Assembly (NCBI GenBank): GCA_951812925.1
Contig: OX638369.1
Coordinates: forward strand, 50,835,061 to 50,899,060
Source of the DNA: Calliopum simillimum
Taxonomy: Eukaryota; Arthropoda; Insecta; Diptera; Lauxaniidae
DNA length: 64,000 nucleotides
Direction of reading: 5' to 3'
Part shown: piece after piece, positions 33,262 to 44,825 of the stretch
How the letters are laid out: the number at the start of each line of letters is the position of its first letter
Numbering within the stretch: position 1 is the first letter of the stretch
The notes under the pieces: generated by a model
Seen by the model: only the letters and a program-made list of their open reading frames with translations
The model's database searches: none
Told to the model about the DNA's origin: nothing
Program-made: the position numbers and the translations under genes

Positions 33262-34188
33262 TAGGCGTACGGCAGGGGTGTTTACTATCACCATCACTCT
33301 TCCTTATCGTTCTTGATGATATCCTAGATAAAGCTGTTAATAAGGCCAAAAGGGGTATTCAATGGAACTTTACCGAACATCTGGAAGATCTCGACTACGC
33401 TGACAACATCTGCCTCTTATCGTCCAAACATTCAGATATGCAAAGCAAAATTGAAGACCTTGTCTTGGAATCACAAAAGGCCGGCCTAAAAATCAACGTA
33501 TCCAAGACTAAAAGCATGAAGCTAAACGCAAGCAATGACATCACGTTTAAAGCTGGCAGTGATGACATCGGAAACGTCGATAGCTTCACGTATCTAGGCA
33601 GCATTATCTCCATGGATGGTGGAGCAAAAGAGGATATCAACTCAAGAATAGCAAAAGCAAAAGGCGCGTTTGCTCAACTGAACAAAATATGGTCTTCATC
33701 CGTTATATCCACCAAAACGAGAGTGCGCATTTTTGATTCGAATGTGAAATCGGTTTTGTTATATGGGTGCGAAACATGGCTTGTTACTGAACAACTAACA
33801 AACAAGCTGCAAGTATTCGTCAACAAATGCTTAAGGCGTATACTAAAGGTTTGGTGGCCTCGCACTATATCAAATGTCGAGCTACATCAAAAATGCAAAC
33901 AGAAGGCTATAGCAAACGAGATCAAGCTGCGCAAATGGGGATGGACTGGTCACACTCTCCGGAAACCACACAGCGAAGTTTGTCGCCAGGCCCTTGAGTG
34001 GAATCCACAAGGCAGTAGAGGACGTGGTAGACCCAAAACCAACTGGAAAAGGTCGTTGGAAAAGGAAATCCAAGAATCGGGAAAATCGTGGCAAGAGATC
34101 AAAGTCATCGCAAGGGATCGTGACAAATGGAGAGATTTCATATTGGCCCTATGCTCTTCCTAGGAGTTAAAGGAGAATACATACATAC
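33262..34188 (+). mobile_element. RTE-type LINE, 5'-truncated, 12-bp TSD
   Basis: The copy is flanked by AATAATTGAAAT at 33250-33261 and 34189-34200 and ends in a CATACATACA tail. It begins inside the RT coding region. A shorter 3' fragment of the same family is in eRF3 intron 1 (19678-19822). The clean duplication and open frame suggest a recent insertion. Confidence 0.9.
33263..34163 (+). pseudogene. RTE-type LINE reverse transcriptase, C-terminal 300 aa
   Basis: The frame runs from the truncation point to a stop at 34163 with no internal lesion. Motifs: GVRQGCLLSPSLF (RT motif before the catalytic loop), catalytic DYADN in place of the usual YADD, FTYLGSIISMDGG, then LLYGCETWLV, RKWGWTGHTLRK and the basic RGRGRPKTNW. 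The last motifs are typical of the C-terminus of RTE-type elements. YADN instead of YADD removes one catalytic Asp, so this copy's RT should be inactive even in frame. It has no promoter or endonuclease. Confidence 0.85.
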
Positions 34189-34503
34189 AATAATTGAAAT
34201 GATGATGATTTTGCCTTATTCCGTCCACGCAGGCACCTGATTCGGACCAGAATAAAAAATTTTTTTAGACCTACATACTTTAAATAGGAGTAAAGTTGCT
34301 TAAAAGAAATACAAAGTTATTATTTTTTTAAATTATGTTTATTATCAACACAAAATTAGAATTAAATTCACGGATTTAAACAAAAATATTTTTATTTGGA
34401 AACAAATATAGTCTGCAAGAAATTTGTACGTACCCACATTCCGACCGCTTTTATTTATCTCATAAATCTATTAAATTAATTCAACAATCAATAATTAACT
34501 TAC

Positions 34504-36570
34504 TAGACGGAGAGCCAACGTTTGGCTGACCCTCCTCATAGTATCAAAGCTGAATTTTTTTGTGAGTGTTCTTCCAATAGTAGAGATGAACTTCTGTTCT
34601 AGTGAATTCCTGAGAGGTGGTGCCTACGTGAGATATCGGGCGCAAAAGGTCGAGAAAAACAGTTTTTTGCAAATATCTCGCTAACGGTTATATCTACAAA
34701 AAAAATAACTTCCACAATTTTGAAGCTCATTAAATTTCATATCGAAAAGTTTTACAAATTGTTTTCACACGACCTATAGTTTAGGAGATATGGTCCAGTG
34801 AAATTGGACTTTCCAACCCAACATATAACATCCATAATTTTTTTTCTTCTAGTCGGCCTATTTTTTAGTTTCAAATTATGCACCAAAATTTGAGACCGAT
34901 TTCACTGTCGTTCAAAAAGTTATTCAGGCACAAAGGTCGAGAAAATTAGTATCTCGATTACGCTTATTTCTACAAAAAAATGGTGCTCCACAATTTTGTA
35001 GCTTAGAAAGTTTCATATCAAAAAGTGGTGCAAATTATTTTCGTACGACCCACAGTTTTGGAGATATCCTATTTTAAAGTATTTTCCGCATGCAAGTGTT
35101 CATAGTAATATGAATGTTGATTTTCAAAGTACTCTAACTACGCCTACGTCATAGAATCATGGCTGAATTTTTTTGTGGGTATTCTTCTAATAAGGAGTTC
35201 TAACTTTTGTTTTAGTTAAATCGTGAGAGGTGGTGCCTTCGCGAAATATCGGGTGCAAAAGGTAGAGAAAATCAGTTTTTTGAAAGTTGATTTTGAAATT
35301 ACTGTAACTATGCCTACGTCATGGTATCATGGCTGCATTTCTTTGTGGGTATTCTTCCAATAGTGGGTACTGACTTTTGTTTCAGTCAAACCGTGAGAGG
35401 TGGTGCCTTCCTGAGATATAGGGTGCAAAAGTCAAGAAAATCAGTTTTTTGAAAATTGATTTTGAAATGACTATAACTATGCCTACGTCATGGTATCATG
35501 GCTGCATTTCTTTGTGGGTATTCTTCCAATAGTAGGTACTGACTTTTGTTTCAGTCAAACCGTGAGATGAGGTGCCTTCCTGAGATATCGGGTGCAAAAG
35601 TCGAGAAAATAATTTTTTTTAATGTTGATTTTGAAATTACTATAACTATGTCTACGTCATAGTATCATGGCTGCATTTTTTTGTGGGTATTTTTCCAATA
35701 GTGGGTACTAACTTTTGTTTTAGTCAAACCATGAGCGATGGTGCCTTCGTGAGATATCGGGTGCGAAAGGTAGAGAAAATCAGTTTTTTGAAAGTTGATT
35801 TTCAAATTACTATAACTATGATCGATATCTCGCGAAGGCACCACCTCTCACGGTTTGACTAAAACAAAAGTTGGTACCCACTACTGGAAAAATACCCACA
35901 AAAAAATTCAACCATGATACTATGACGTAGGCGTAGTTATAGTTCTTTGAAAATCAACACTCATATTACTATGTACACTTGTATGCGGAAAATACCTTAA
36001 AATAGGTTATCTCCTAAACTGTGGATCGTAGGAAAACAACTTGCACCACTTTTTGGTATGAAATTTTCTGAGCTACATAATTGTGGAGCACCATTTTTTT
36101 GTAGAAATAAGCGTAATCGAGATACTAATTTTCTCGACCTTTGTGCCTGAATAACTTTTTGAACGACAGTGAAAATGGTCTCGAATTTTGGTGCATACTT
36201 TGAAACTATAAAATAGACCGAGTAAAAGAAAAAAAATTATGGATTTTATATGTTGGATCGGAAGGTCCAATTTCACTGGACCATATCTCCTAAACTATAG
36301 GTCGTGCGAAAACAATTTGTAAAACTTTTCGATATGAAATTTAATGAGCTACAAAATTGTGGCAGTTATTTTTTTTGTAGATATAACCGTTACCGAAATA
36401 TTTGCAAAAAACTGTTTTTGTCGACCTTTTGCGCCCGATTACTCACGTAGGCACCACCTCTCAGGAATTCACTAGAACAGAAGTTGATACCTACTATTGG
36501 AAGAACACTCACAAAAAAATTCAGCTTTGATACTATGAGGAGGGTCAGCCAAGCGCTGGCTCTTAGTCTA
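34504..36570. mobile_element. Foldback element Z1 (2.07 kb)
   Basis: Inverted arms begin TAGAC and share GTTTGGCTGACCCTC-type sequence followed by ATAGTATCAAAGCTGAA. They pair over more than 600 bp with the centre near 35815. Flanks TAC and TAT agree at two of three positions. An internal tandem array (35118-35795) enlarges it over the related Z2 (57425-60067). Non-coding. Confidence 0.82.
35118..35795. repeat. Four tandem units of 169-170 bp inside Z1
   Basis: Unit starts (TGATTTT) fall at 35118, 35288, 35457, 35626 and 35796 (partial). Each unit contains CCTACGTCAT, CATGGCTG, GTGGGTATTCTTCCAATAG, GAGGTGGTGCCTTC and GAGATATCGGGTGCAAAAG. After the fifth start the sequence switches to an inverted copy. 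Confidence 0.88.
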
Positions 36571-36679
36571 TATGTATTCATATAACAATTTACTGAATTA
36601 CTTACCATTCAGTGTATTTTCGCCAAAATCTGAATATCTTTGCAACTCCTCTTTTAACTTTAACTGTTTTGATAAATAA

Positions 36680-37674
36680 CACAGGTTTACAAAAAAAAAA
36701 AAAAAATGTCATGGTGTTTTGACCAGACTATGTGTTCCCTAGGGACTTTGACGTCCTGAATCCGAATCCCTGGTCAGTTTTTTTCCAAAACGTCTGAGAA
36801 AAAAGATTTCAAGGTCATATGGAGGTCAAAATGGGGTTCATGTGTCGTTTAGTGATAAATTCGCTAAAATTCTAAGGGCTATTTTCACAATGTTCAGTTA
36901 AAATTTAACTTCCAGATAAATAAAAATTTTGTATGAAATTTAATGTCAAAGTTCCAGTTAAAATTCCAGTTAAAGATTAACTGAACATTGTGAAATTGGC
37001 CCTAAAACTAATTTTTAATCATTGTACTCTTAGGTCTTAAAAAAAATATGTAAGTAAAAAGGGTATCTCGGACCTAGTTTCGGAGATATAGCCATCGGAA
37101 GATCAGAATATATATCTTCTATGAAAACTGCTATAAGTTGGGAACCCCTGAATGGATTTGAAAAATATTGGTGTCATATGAAAGGTATTTTGTTGTTGTT
37201 GTTGCTGTTGTTTTTGTTGTTGATTTATTTGTTGTTGTAATTGAAAAATTTCACAAAAGTTCAAAATTTCGAAAACTATGAATGCAATTGAAATATGCTC
37301 AAAACATTTTTATAGGCTGTCAAAATACCTTTCATATGACACCAATATTTTACAAATTCATCCAGGGGTTCCCAACTTATGGCGGTTTTCATAGAGGATA
37401 TTTCCGGATCTTGCGATGGCTTTATCTCCGAGATACCCTTTTTGATCACATATTCTTTTTAAGGACTAAGAATTCAATAATAAAAAATTAGTTTCAGAAT
37501 TTTAGCGAATTTATCACTAAACGACACATGACCTCCATATGACCTTGAATTATTTTTTCTCAGACGTTCTGGAAAAAAACGGACCCGGGAAACGGATGAA
37601 GGACGTCAAAGCCCCTAGGAAACACATAGTCTGGTCAAAACGCCATGACAATTTTTTTTTTTGGTAAACCTGTG
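36680..37674. mobile_element. Foldback element W1 (TSD TAA)
   Basis: The ends CACAGGTTTAC and GTAAACCTGTG start long inverted arms containing ATGTCATGG and GTTTTGACCAGACTATGTG. TAA flanks both ends (36677-36679 and 37675-37677). The left arm is interrupted by the Harbinger-like MITE at 36876-37002. GTT/TTG trinucleotide runs lie near the centre. Related element: W2 at 39851-40654. Confidence 0.85.
36876..37002. mobile_element. Harbinger-like MITE, copy 2 (TSD TAA)
   Basis: 127 bp, same family as 17914-18028. The termini are GGGCTATTTTCACAATG and CATTGTGAAATTGGCCC. TAA is at 36873-36875 and 37003-37005. It is inserted in W1, so it is younger than W1. Confidence 0.88.
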
Positions 37675-37709
37675 TAATCCGTTATTGTCTCAAAATAATT
37701 TTTTGACAA

Positions 37710-38264
37710 CACAGTGCAACATTTTTTAAGTCATTGACGGTGAAGTAAAATCCGTTAGATGAATTTTTTTCGGTTAAGTTTGTTCGGCATTTTTTTCCTT
37801 CTATACAATAGCTACAACATTGCTGAAGTCATCAAAACAATATCTCGGCTCGTTACCGAGATATAGCCATATGAAAAATCGAAAAATCGCTCAAAATCTT
37901 CAAAATCGCTCAAAGTTGCACTTTTCAGCTGGATAATTATAATTATAATGCTGAAAATTGCAACTTTTTGTCTCAAATTGGATTTTGAGCGATTTTTCGA
38001 TTTTTTCGTATGGCTATATCTCGGTAACGAGCCGAGATATTGTTTTGATGACTTGAGCAATGTTGTAGCTATTGTATAGAAGAAAAAAAATGCCGAACAA
38101 ACTTAACCGAAAAAAATTCATCTAGTGCCTTAAAATCGAAAAAGTTACCATAAAATCCTTATATGAGTCAACTTTGCAAAACGCTCTGGCAGAATTACTT
38201 GTTTTGGCGAGTACTTCGACGCCTTATAACGGATTTTAGTTCACTTTTCATGTGTCGCACTGTG
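37710..38264. mobile_element. Foldback element V (555 bp, TSD CAA)
   Basis: The ends CACAGTGCAACA and TGTCGCACTGTG are inverted. Inner arms of about 175 bp (for example ATATCTCGGCTCGTTACCG) pair around a centre near 37945. CAA flanks both ends (37707-37709 and 38265-38267). Non-coding. Confidence 0.82.
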
Positions 38265-38934
38265 CAATTAACAAATGAGAAAATTTCACTTTTGTAACGT
38301 TTGCGAAGGAAATTGAAGCACTTATGGATTTTTTGTTTTTTAAATGGACGGATAAAGAAGGCCGTTTGGACAAAATTAACAAAATAAAATTCATTAATTA
38401 AATTTTCCGGTTATTTTAAAAAATTATACATAAAAATTTATACATATATGAATTATACCTTTAATTGACTGTATTTACATATCGTCACCTCGATACTACA
38501 ACTAGGTAAATCCTATATTATCATTTTTGGGATAAGTGCCCTATGATATTCATCTTGTTTTGGTACACAATCTCCTCCAATCAGAATATTCTAAACTCGC
38601 ACCATTGCGAAGTTACAAGATGTTGAAATGCTTTACAAAGTTGATTCTTGGGATCTGAGGAAGACGAAGTCGAATGAATTGCATCTGGAAATAGAGATAG
38701 AAATGCATATAACAATAAATTATAACTTTGGAATATTGTTTGACAGCAACTATACCTTTGGTCGTAAATTGACTTCTAAAATGGCATTTGCTGCACATTC
38801 GTTTCCGAAAAATTTATTACAAATTTTTATATATGAAAGTAAAAAATTGTATCTTACCTTATTATTTTATCTATCTTATAACGTTTTCTTTTCTCGAAAT
38901 AATGGATCGTATTAATAAAAATTTACTTTTCTAA

Positions 38935-39090
38935 AACTCGAAGCAATTGCTTCAATTGTTAGCATTTACTTCAATTCTTATGTAAAAAAATAAATTTTAG
39001 CATTTGCTGTGTTCGAAATTAGCTTATGCTAAGATTGGTATGAATAAAAACATAAAAATCGAAGCATTTGCTTGAATATTCCGAGTCGTC
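38935..39090 (-). repeat. Inverted partner of 42690-42840
   Basis: AAGCAATTGCTTCAA, AGCATTTGCT and CATACCAATTTTAAGC-type strings recur in reverse complement at 42690-42840. Together with 39530-39850 and 44466-44825 it suggests the remains of a long inverted-repeat element split by W2, U and others. Confidence 0.5.
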
Positions 39091-39529
39091 TCCATAGCTG
39101 ACTACGAGATTTTGCAATGCACTTTTTTCACATAAATCATACAAAAATCGTGTTCTCTTTTGGTTTCCGTAAATTTTCTAGAGGATAACCGCCAAATTTC
39201 AACTCGAAGATTTGATAGCAAAAAGAAGGGGAAGGGGTCGGGACACTTTGGGAGAATTTTTTGTTTTTTTAATTTACGCTACCATCACATATGGTGAAGG
39301 TAGTCGATTTTTATCGAATTTTAGAGTTAAAATACATAGTTCTTTTTATGTTTTACAACAATGAAAATGATATTAAAATGAAGTGGGCACCTTTGTTTTA
39401 GCTTATGAGATTTTGAATAATTTTTTAAAAAATTTCAAGGTCCATTTTTGTTTTTTTTATAGAAAATGTACCAATGAAACAAATTCAGGTACAAATCGTA
39501 GTAGATGAAAAGAACTGAATCAGGCTGCA

Positions 39530-39850
39530 AGCTTGTGAAAATCATTTGGAGCAAGCTTATTATAAATGTTTTTATACAATATTTTCCAAATTTTTTTATT
39601 CAATATTTTTAAAATGTTTTTTTAACTTTTCCATTAACATTTTGTTAGTATTTATTAAGTTCGTTAAACAACATTTTCAAAACATTTTTATATTTAATTT
39701 AAAATAAAAAAAAAGTATGTTTATCAAACCTATGACTTCCAAATTATGAGTTGACAATCTTATCAACTGATCTATCGTGCCAGTTATGATTCAAATGCCT
39801 TGTGTTTTACTTAGCTCGATATATCATTGAAAAAAAAAAAATAATTTTTC
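39530..39850 (-). repeat. Left arm of inverted pair, with tRNA-like segment
   Basis: About 320 bp are the reverse complement of 44466-44825, including GCAAGCTTGTGAAAATCATT. A tRNA-like stretch (about 39735-39820) reads in the minus direction. The pair brackets about 5 kb. Confidence 0.65.
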
Positions 39851-40654
39851 GAATGTTTGGACTTTGACGTCCTGAATCCGAATCCGGGGTCCGGTTTTTT
39901 CCAGAACGTCTGAGAAAAAATATTTCAGGGTCATATGGAGGTCATGTGTCGTTTAGTGATAAATTCGGTAAAATTCTGAAACTAATTTTTTATCATTGAG
40001 TTCTTAGTCATTAAAAAGAATATGTGATCAAAAAGGGTATCATGGACCTAGTTTCGGAGATATAGCTATCGGAAGATCCGGATATATCTTCTATGAAAAC
40101 CGCTATAAGTTGGGAACCCCTGGATGGATTTGTAAAATATTGGTGTCATATGAAAGGTATTTTGTTTTGTTGTTTTTGTTGCTGTTGGTGTTGTTGATTT
40201 ATTTGTTGTTGTAATTGAAAAATTTCATAAAAGGTCACATCTCGAAAACTATGAATCCAATTAAAAATATGCTCAAGACATGTTTATAGGCTGTCAAAAT
40301 ACCTTTCATATGACACCAATATTGTACAAATCCATCCAGGGATTCCCAACTTATAGCGGTTTTCATAGAAGATATATCCGAATCTTCCGATATCTATATC
40401 TCCGAAACTAGGTCCGAGATACTCTTTTGATCGCACATTATTTTTAAGGACTAAGAATTCAATGATAAAAAATTAGTTTCAGAATTTTAGCGAATTTATC
40501 ACTAAACGACACATGACCTCCATATGACCTTGAAATATTTTTTTCCAGACGTTCTGGAAAAAAACGGACCCCGGATTCGGATTCAGGACATCAAAGTCCC
40601 TAGGAAACACATTGTCTGGTCAAAACGCCATGACATTTTTTTTTGTAAACCTAT
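39851..40654. mobile_element. Foldback element W2, left end missing
   Basis: Closely similar to W1: GGACTTTGACGTCCTGAATC left, arms pairing around the GTT-rich centre near 40190, right end GTAAACCTATG. The left terminus is absent, so it is truncated where it meets the repeat ending at 39850. Confidence 0.75.
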
Positions 40655-40705
40655 GTTATTGAAACTTTTGGAAATAAATATCCAAACGAGGCAAAAGTAA
40701 TGCGA

Positions 40706-41590
40706 TAGGGGAGATGTGTGTACCTTGGTCCAAGTGTATCTCGGTTCGAGTGCCGTTTGCCACTCCACAGCTACACGTGTACGATAATGTTCTTCTATGG
40801 AATTTTCCACTCATGCCGGTGACTCATATTAGTAGACTTCAGACCGTCAAGCTGTATGCGTGTATAAAAAGCGACGGAAAAAGTGTTTTTTGTGTGTAAA
40901 AATTTGTTTTTGGAGTAAACTACGAAACGTTTTTTGAGAAACTTACTTGAAATATTTCAATTTTACAACATCAGGAAGGAAGTTTAGTTATTGTTTTAAG
41001 CTTTTAGTGTGTTTAAATGTATTTTCATTAATATATGTTTTGGGTGTTGACAGTTTTAAAACATGCTGTCTGTGTGTACCTTGGACCTATGCTTATTGAC
41101 CAGGAAGCCTTTTTCGACGGGCAACCAGGAAGCCATAATCGCCTCTCAATATAATAGTATTATAATTATTTACGTGACTAATGTATTTGTTTGCAATCAT
41201 TTTTGTTTAATTAATTTTTTTTTACTAAATGCACTTTTTTGTGTAATAATTTTTGTTTATGAAAAAATTTTTTTTTTATTGAAAAAAATGTTACCTTTGA
41301 TTACATAATAAATAGTTCTTTCATAATTTATAACCTAAATACAATGTATTCTCTTTTATTTTTAATAGTCCAAGGTACACTTGCATGGTGTACCTTGGAC
41401 CGTTTGAGATTTCAACGGAAAAAGTAATATTTCTACTCAATGGTAAGACATAGAAATATCATTGTCACGTCATTTGATGCTGCAAGCATTGTAGAAATAT
41501 AACTTAATCAAAAAACTAAAGGAACTTTTTTGGAAAATCCAGCCCATTAAAAAAACTGAAAAGCGGACCAAGGTACACACATCTCCCCTA
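40706..41590. mobile_element. Element U, 885 bp with 25-bp perfect TIRs
   Basis: TAGGGGAGATGTGTGTACCT at the left continues to TTGGTCC and is matched exactly at the right end. The motif GTACCTTGG(A/T)CC occurs five times in all: at both ends and internally near 41077, 41365 and 41390 in both orientations. No transposase. The ends TAG...CTA recall Y, Z and T; flanks CGA and CTA are not a clean duplication. Confidence 0.78.
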
Positions 41591-41599
41591 CTATTAATT

Positions 41600-42010
41600 G
41601 GCTGACATTTTGTTAGGGATAAATAAAATTGATTTCTGTTTTCATGAAAAATTTACTTGATGATATGAAGCTGTCGAGATTAAGTTGAAAAAATGATGTC
41701 GACCAAATAACCGATCATTATGGCACATAATTTATATGACATTACTTTTGCCTTGTTTTGGAGTTGCACCATTGTCATTTTGAACGGCTCAATTGAGGAG
41801 TGGCCGTACGAAAGGGCCTAAGTACCAAAGTAGTGTCATAATATGAAACGGGTGGCATTTTGTTAGAAATTAATAAAATTGTTTTCTGTTTTCAGTAAAA
41901 ATTTTTTTGATAGTGTGAAATTGATGTCATTATGTTGAAAAAATTATTACAGTCAAATAACAGACTATTAGGCACATAAAAAGAATGACATTACTTTTGC
42001 CGAAATGGTT
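41600..42010. repeat. Direct repeat, two units of about 245 bp
   Basis: GGCTGACATTTTGTTAGG...AATAAAATTG and TTGAAAAAAT...CATTACTTTTGCC occur at about 41600-41755 and again at 41845-42003. A third degenerate copy lies at about 27975-28130. GGAGTGGCCGTACGAAAGG and its inverse flank the second unit. Confidence 0.6.
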
Positions 42011-42689
42011 TTTAGGCCTTTTGGTACGGCCGCTCCTCAATTGTTGATTTTAATTTTGAAAATCCATTTTAAAAATAATAAAAAAATAATATTTTCCAAA
42101 CGTTTGAAACTTGGTTATGAAAACATTTGAAAATTAACTGTTTCCAAGCGTAAAAATTGAAAAGGTTATAAAATTTTTTGTTGGGTTGTTTGTTGGGATG
42201 ATATTTTTATGCTATATGCTTTTTAGTATATAAAATGTAAATGTAAATTCAATCCTATATATTTTGTTGTTGTATAGCAACATTTTTCAACACTTATTTG
42301 CAAATGCTATGATGCAAGACCTTTCGCACCGGATCGTGAACATGGCTAATAAAATCAACAAGGATTATAAAACTATTTCCTACAAAAGAGCAGTTCGGAA
42401 CTGTTCAAATTTATGCCCTATCTTTTTTAATCAATTTTCAACCAATAACATATTCCACTATTTCACTTTGCTCAACACAGTCGTACTTCGCTCACGCGCA
42501 ACTACTACCTATAAAGGTAACTACCAATCCAACTGACTGGTTCAGCAATGCGAGTTTTCCGATGTTTCCCATGGAGATATTCCTCTTTGGTTGTGTCCTG
42601 GAAAACAAATTCCATTAGCAAATCTTGGCTTTTTTTTTTTTCATTGATTTAAGTTTTTTATTTTATTTTTATTATTTAAGATTTTCAAA

Positions 42690-42840
42690 TTTTAAGCAAA
42701 TGCTAGTTTCGAATTTTCGAACTTGCTATAGAAAAAGTAATTTTATTCATACCAATTTTAAGCAAATGCTATTTGCATCTACTTTGCCACGAAACTTTTC
42801 TTGAAGCAATTGCTATTTTTTATTAATACCACCCAATATT
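42690..42840 (+). repeat. Inverted partner of 38935-39090
   Basis: Contains AAGCAAATGCTA twice and GAAGCAATTGCTA, matching the minus strand of 38935-39090. Confidence 0.5.
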
Positions 42841-43031
42841 ACACTTTTTCTGCCCCGTGCGAGGGCTGTCAAAATTTAATTTTCTTTTCTAAAAATAGTT
42901 GCCCTCTGAGCAGCCAAAAGTGTTACTTTTTTAAACTTTTTTAATCGACGTGGTGAGAATTTCGAACCTTGATTTTTCACAAGCAGATGATGTTGAAAGT
43001 TTATATATTTTTTTTTTAACAAACATTTATA

Positions 43032-43246
43032 GCCTTATCATGTATGACGAACGAATAAAGTGACTGATTTTCACTCATTAATATCAACTTATTAAAACTT
43101 TTTATTAAGAACTTACTATAACCTAAACGTTCATTTTAGTTCAAAGAATAAGGTTTGTAAGCATAAATTTCAAATCATCTGTTAACTTGGAGGATATAAG
43201 CATTTGAAAATCAGTAAAACGATTCGTTCGTCATACATGATAAGGC
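43032..43246. mobile_element. 215-bp MITE
   Basis: The 25-bp inverted termini start GCCTTATCATGTATGACGAA and are matched at the right by TTCGTCATACATGATAAGGC. Non-coding. Duplication not clear. Confidence 0.8.
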
Positions 43247-43517
43247 CATTAATTTAATTCAAATTTAGTAAATTAAATAAAAACAAATGTCATAAATGTG
43301 AGAGAAAATTCATTTTGTGATTTGTGTGGCATTTTTGGTTCTATTCTTTTTTAAGAAAGGCAACATTTTATCAGGGTGAAGTGCAAAACTAAAAAAATGT
43401 TACACCTTAAAAAGGTAACATTTTTTGTAGAAAAGAAAACGCTATTAGTTGCTTATATTTTATAGGACCGGTGTATTTCTTGTTTTTTTTTTTTTCGTTA
43501 AAAGTTTTAAAATCAGA

Positions 43518-43801
43518 AATCCATCGTAGATACGAATTTCGTGAGATCTACGAAAATTCTATTATTGATTTCAAGAAATTACGAACGTAACTTGGTAATT
43601 CGTGGAGTTATAAGTACTTCTTTAATAAAATTAGGATATGTCTTCGGTAGTCATATCTATTCGTCGGAAATTAAAAAAAAAATTTGAGTTTCGGATGGAG
43701 TAAGTGATCCCAATCGAAGAATTTTTAATTCACGTCGTAGCAATTCGAATTCAATGATAGCACTTTCGTAGATTTCACGAAATTCGTATCTACGATGGAT
43801 T
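43518..43801. mobile_element. 284-bp MITE
   Basis: The ends AATCCATCGTAGATACGAAT and ATTCGTATCTACGATGGATT are exact inverted repeats. They continue with TTCGTGA(G/A)ATCTACGAAA for about 38 bp. Non-coding. Confidence 0.82.
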
Positions 43802-44465
43802 CAGTGATATGCCTGAATATTTCAAAAGCAAAATAAGAAAATTGTAATTTGTTTTCATCTTGACCAACTATGATACAATAATAGAGGTAGCGCCAAATTC
43901 TCAAAACGAGCAAAGCGGAGACAAAAAAGTTGTTTGTTTTGCTAGTTAATTTTAACAGAATTTGCTATAAAAAAAGAAGAACAAGAAAGCGCCACCTGGG
44001 TTGATGCTAGCTTATTAATTGTATCATGCTCCAAACTGATATCAAACTGGCCCTCACTGCATTCTTTTTTAACTAGTTTCGGGGTAATAGTGATCCTGAA
44101 TTAGTAATTTTTGTAGACTGTCTCATACTTTTACTTCAGGGTTCCTTTACAAACTTTTTTCTTTAAATATATTGATCCTCCTTTTTTTTAAAAAAAAAAA
44201 CTACTTTTTGGCCAAATTCGGAATGAAAAATGCTCAAGTTATTTATTGCGACAAAAGGTACTTAAACATTTAATTTAAACATACAAATATGGAACAATAA
44301 CAACTCAACAAACAATTTCAACGCTTGGAAAAAGTTAATTTTCAAATATTTTCATAACCAATTTTCAAACGTTTGGAAAATGTTATTTTTTTAGAATTTT
44401 AGAAAATTGGTTTGTAAGGTTCAAATCAACAATTAGAAAAATGTTTATTTCCAAAAGTTTTTATA

Positions 44466-44825
44466 ATCGTTTTCGACACTTTCGAAAAATTTTTTTATTT
44501 TATTTTTTCAATGACTTATCGAGCTAAGTACAGGGTATTTGAATCATAACTGGCACGTTAGGTCAGTTGATAACACTGTCAACTCATAACTTGGAAGTCA
44601 TAGTAGGTTCGATCCTCAGTAAACACAAATTTTATTTTTATTTTTAATTAAATATAAAAATCTTCGGAAAATGTTGTTTAATGCACTTAATAAACTGTAA
44701 CAAAATGTAAAGTGAAAAGTTAAAAAAACAATTTAAAAATATTGATTAAAAAAATTTGGAAAATATTGTATAAAAACATTTATAATGTGCTTGCTCCAAA
44801 TGATTTTCACAAGCTTGCTATGAAG
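44466..44825 (+). repeat. Right arm of inverted pair, with tRNA-like segment
   Basis: Reverse complement of 39530-39850. At about 44548-44620 it holds GTCAGTTGATAACACTG, AACTTGGAAGTCATAG and a perfect B-box core GGTTCGATCC, so it looks tRNA-derived. The cloverleaf is degenerate and not a functional gene by eye. Confidence 0.6.

Noticed and set aside
35118..35795. CRISPR-like array
   Set aside because: The repeats are 170-bp tandem units without spacers, in a eukaryotic transposon.
42264..42536. 90-aa plus-strand frame as a possible gene
   Set aside because: No family resemblance, no splice or promoter context, and it lies between repeat arms.
44540..44625. Functional tRNA gene
   Set aside because: A B-box is present but the acceptor and anticodon stems do not pair, and the sequence is duplicated inside a repeat.
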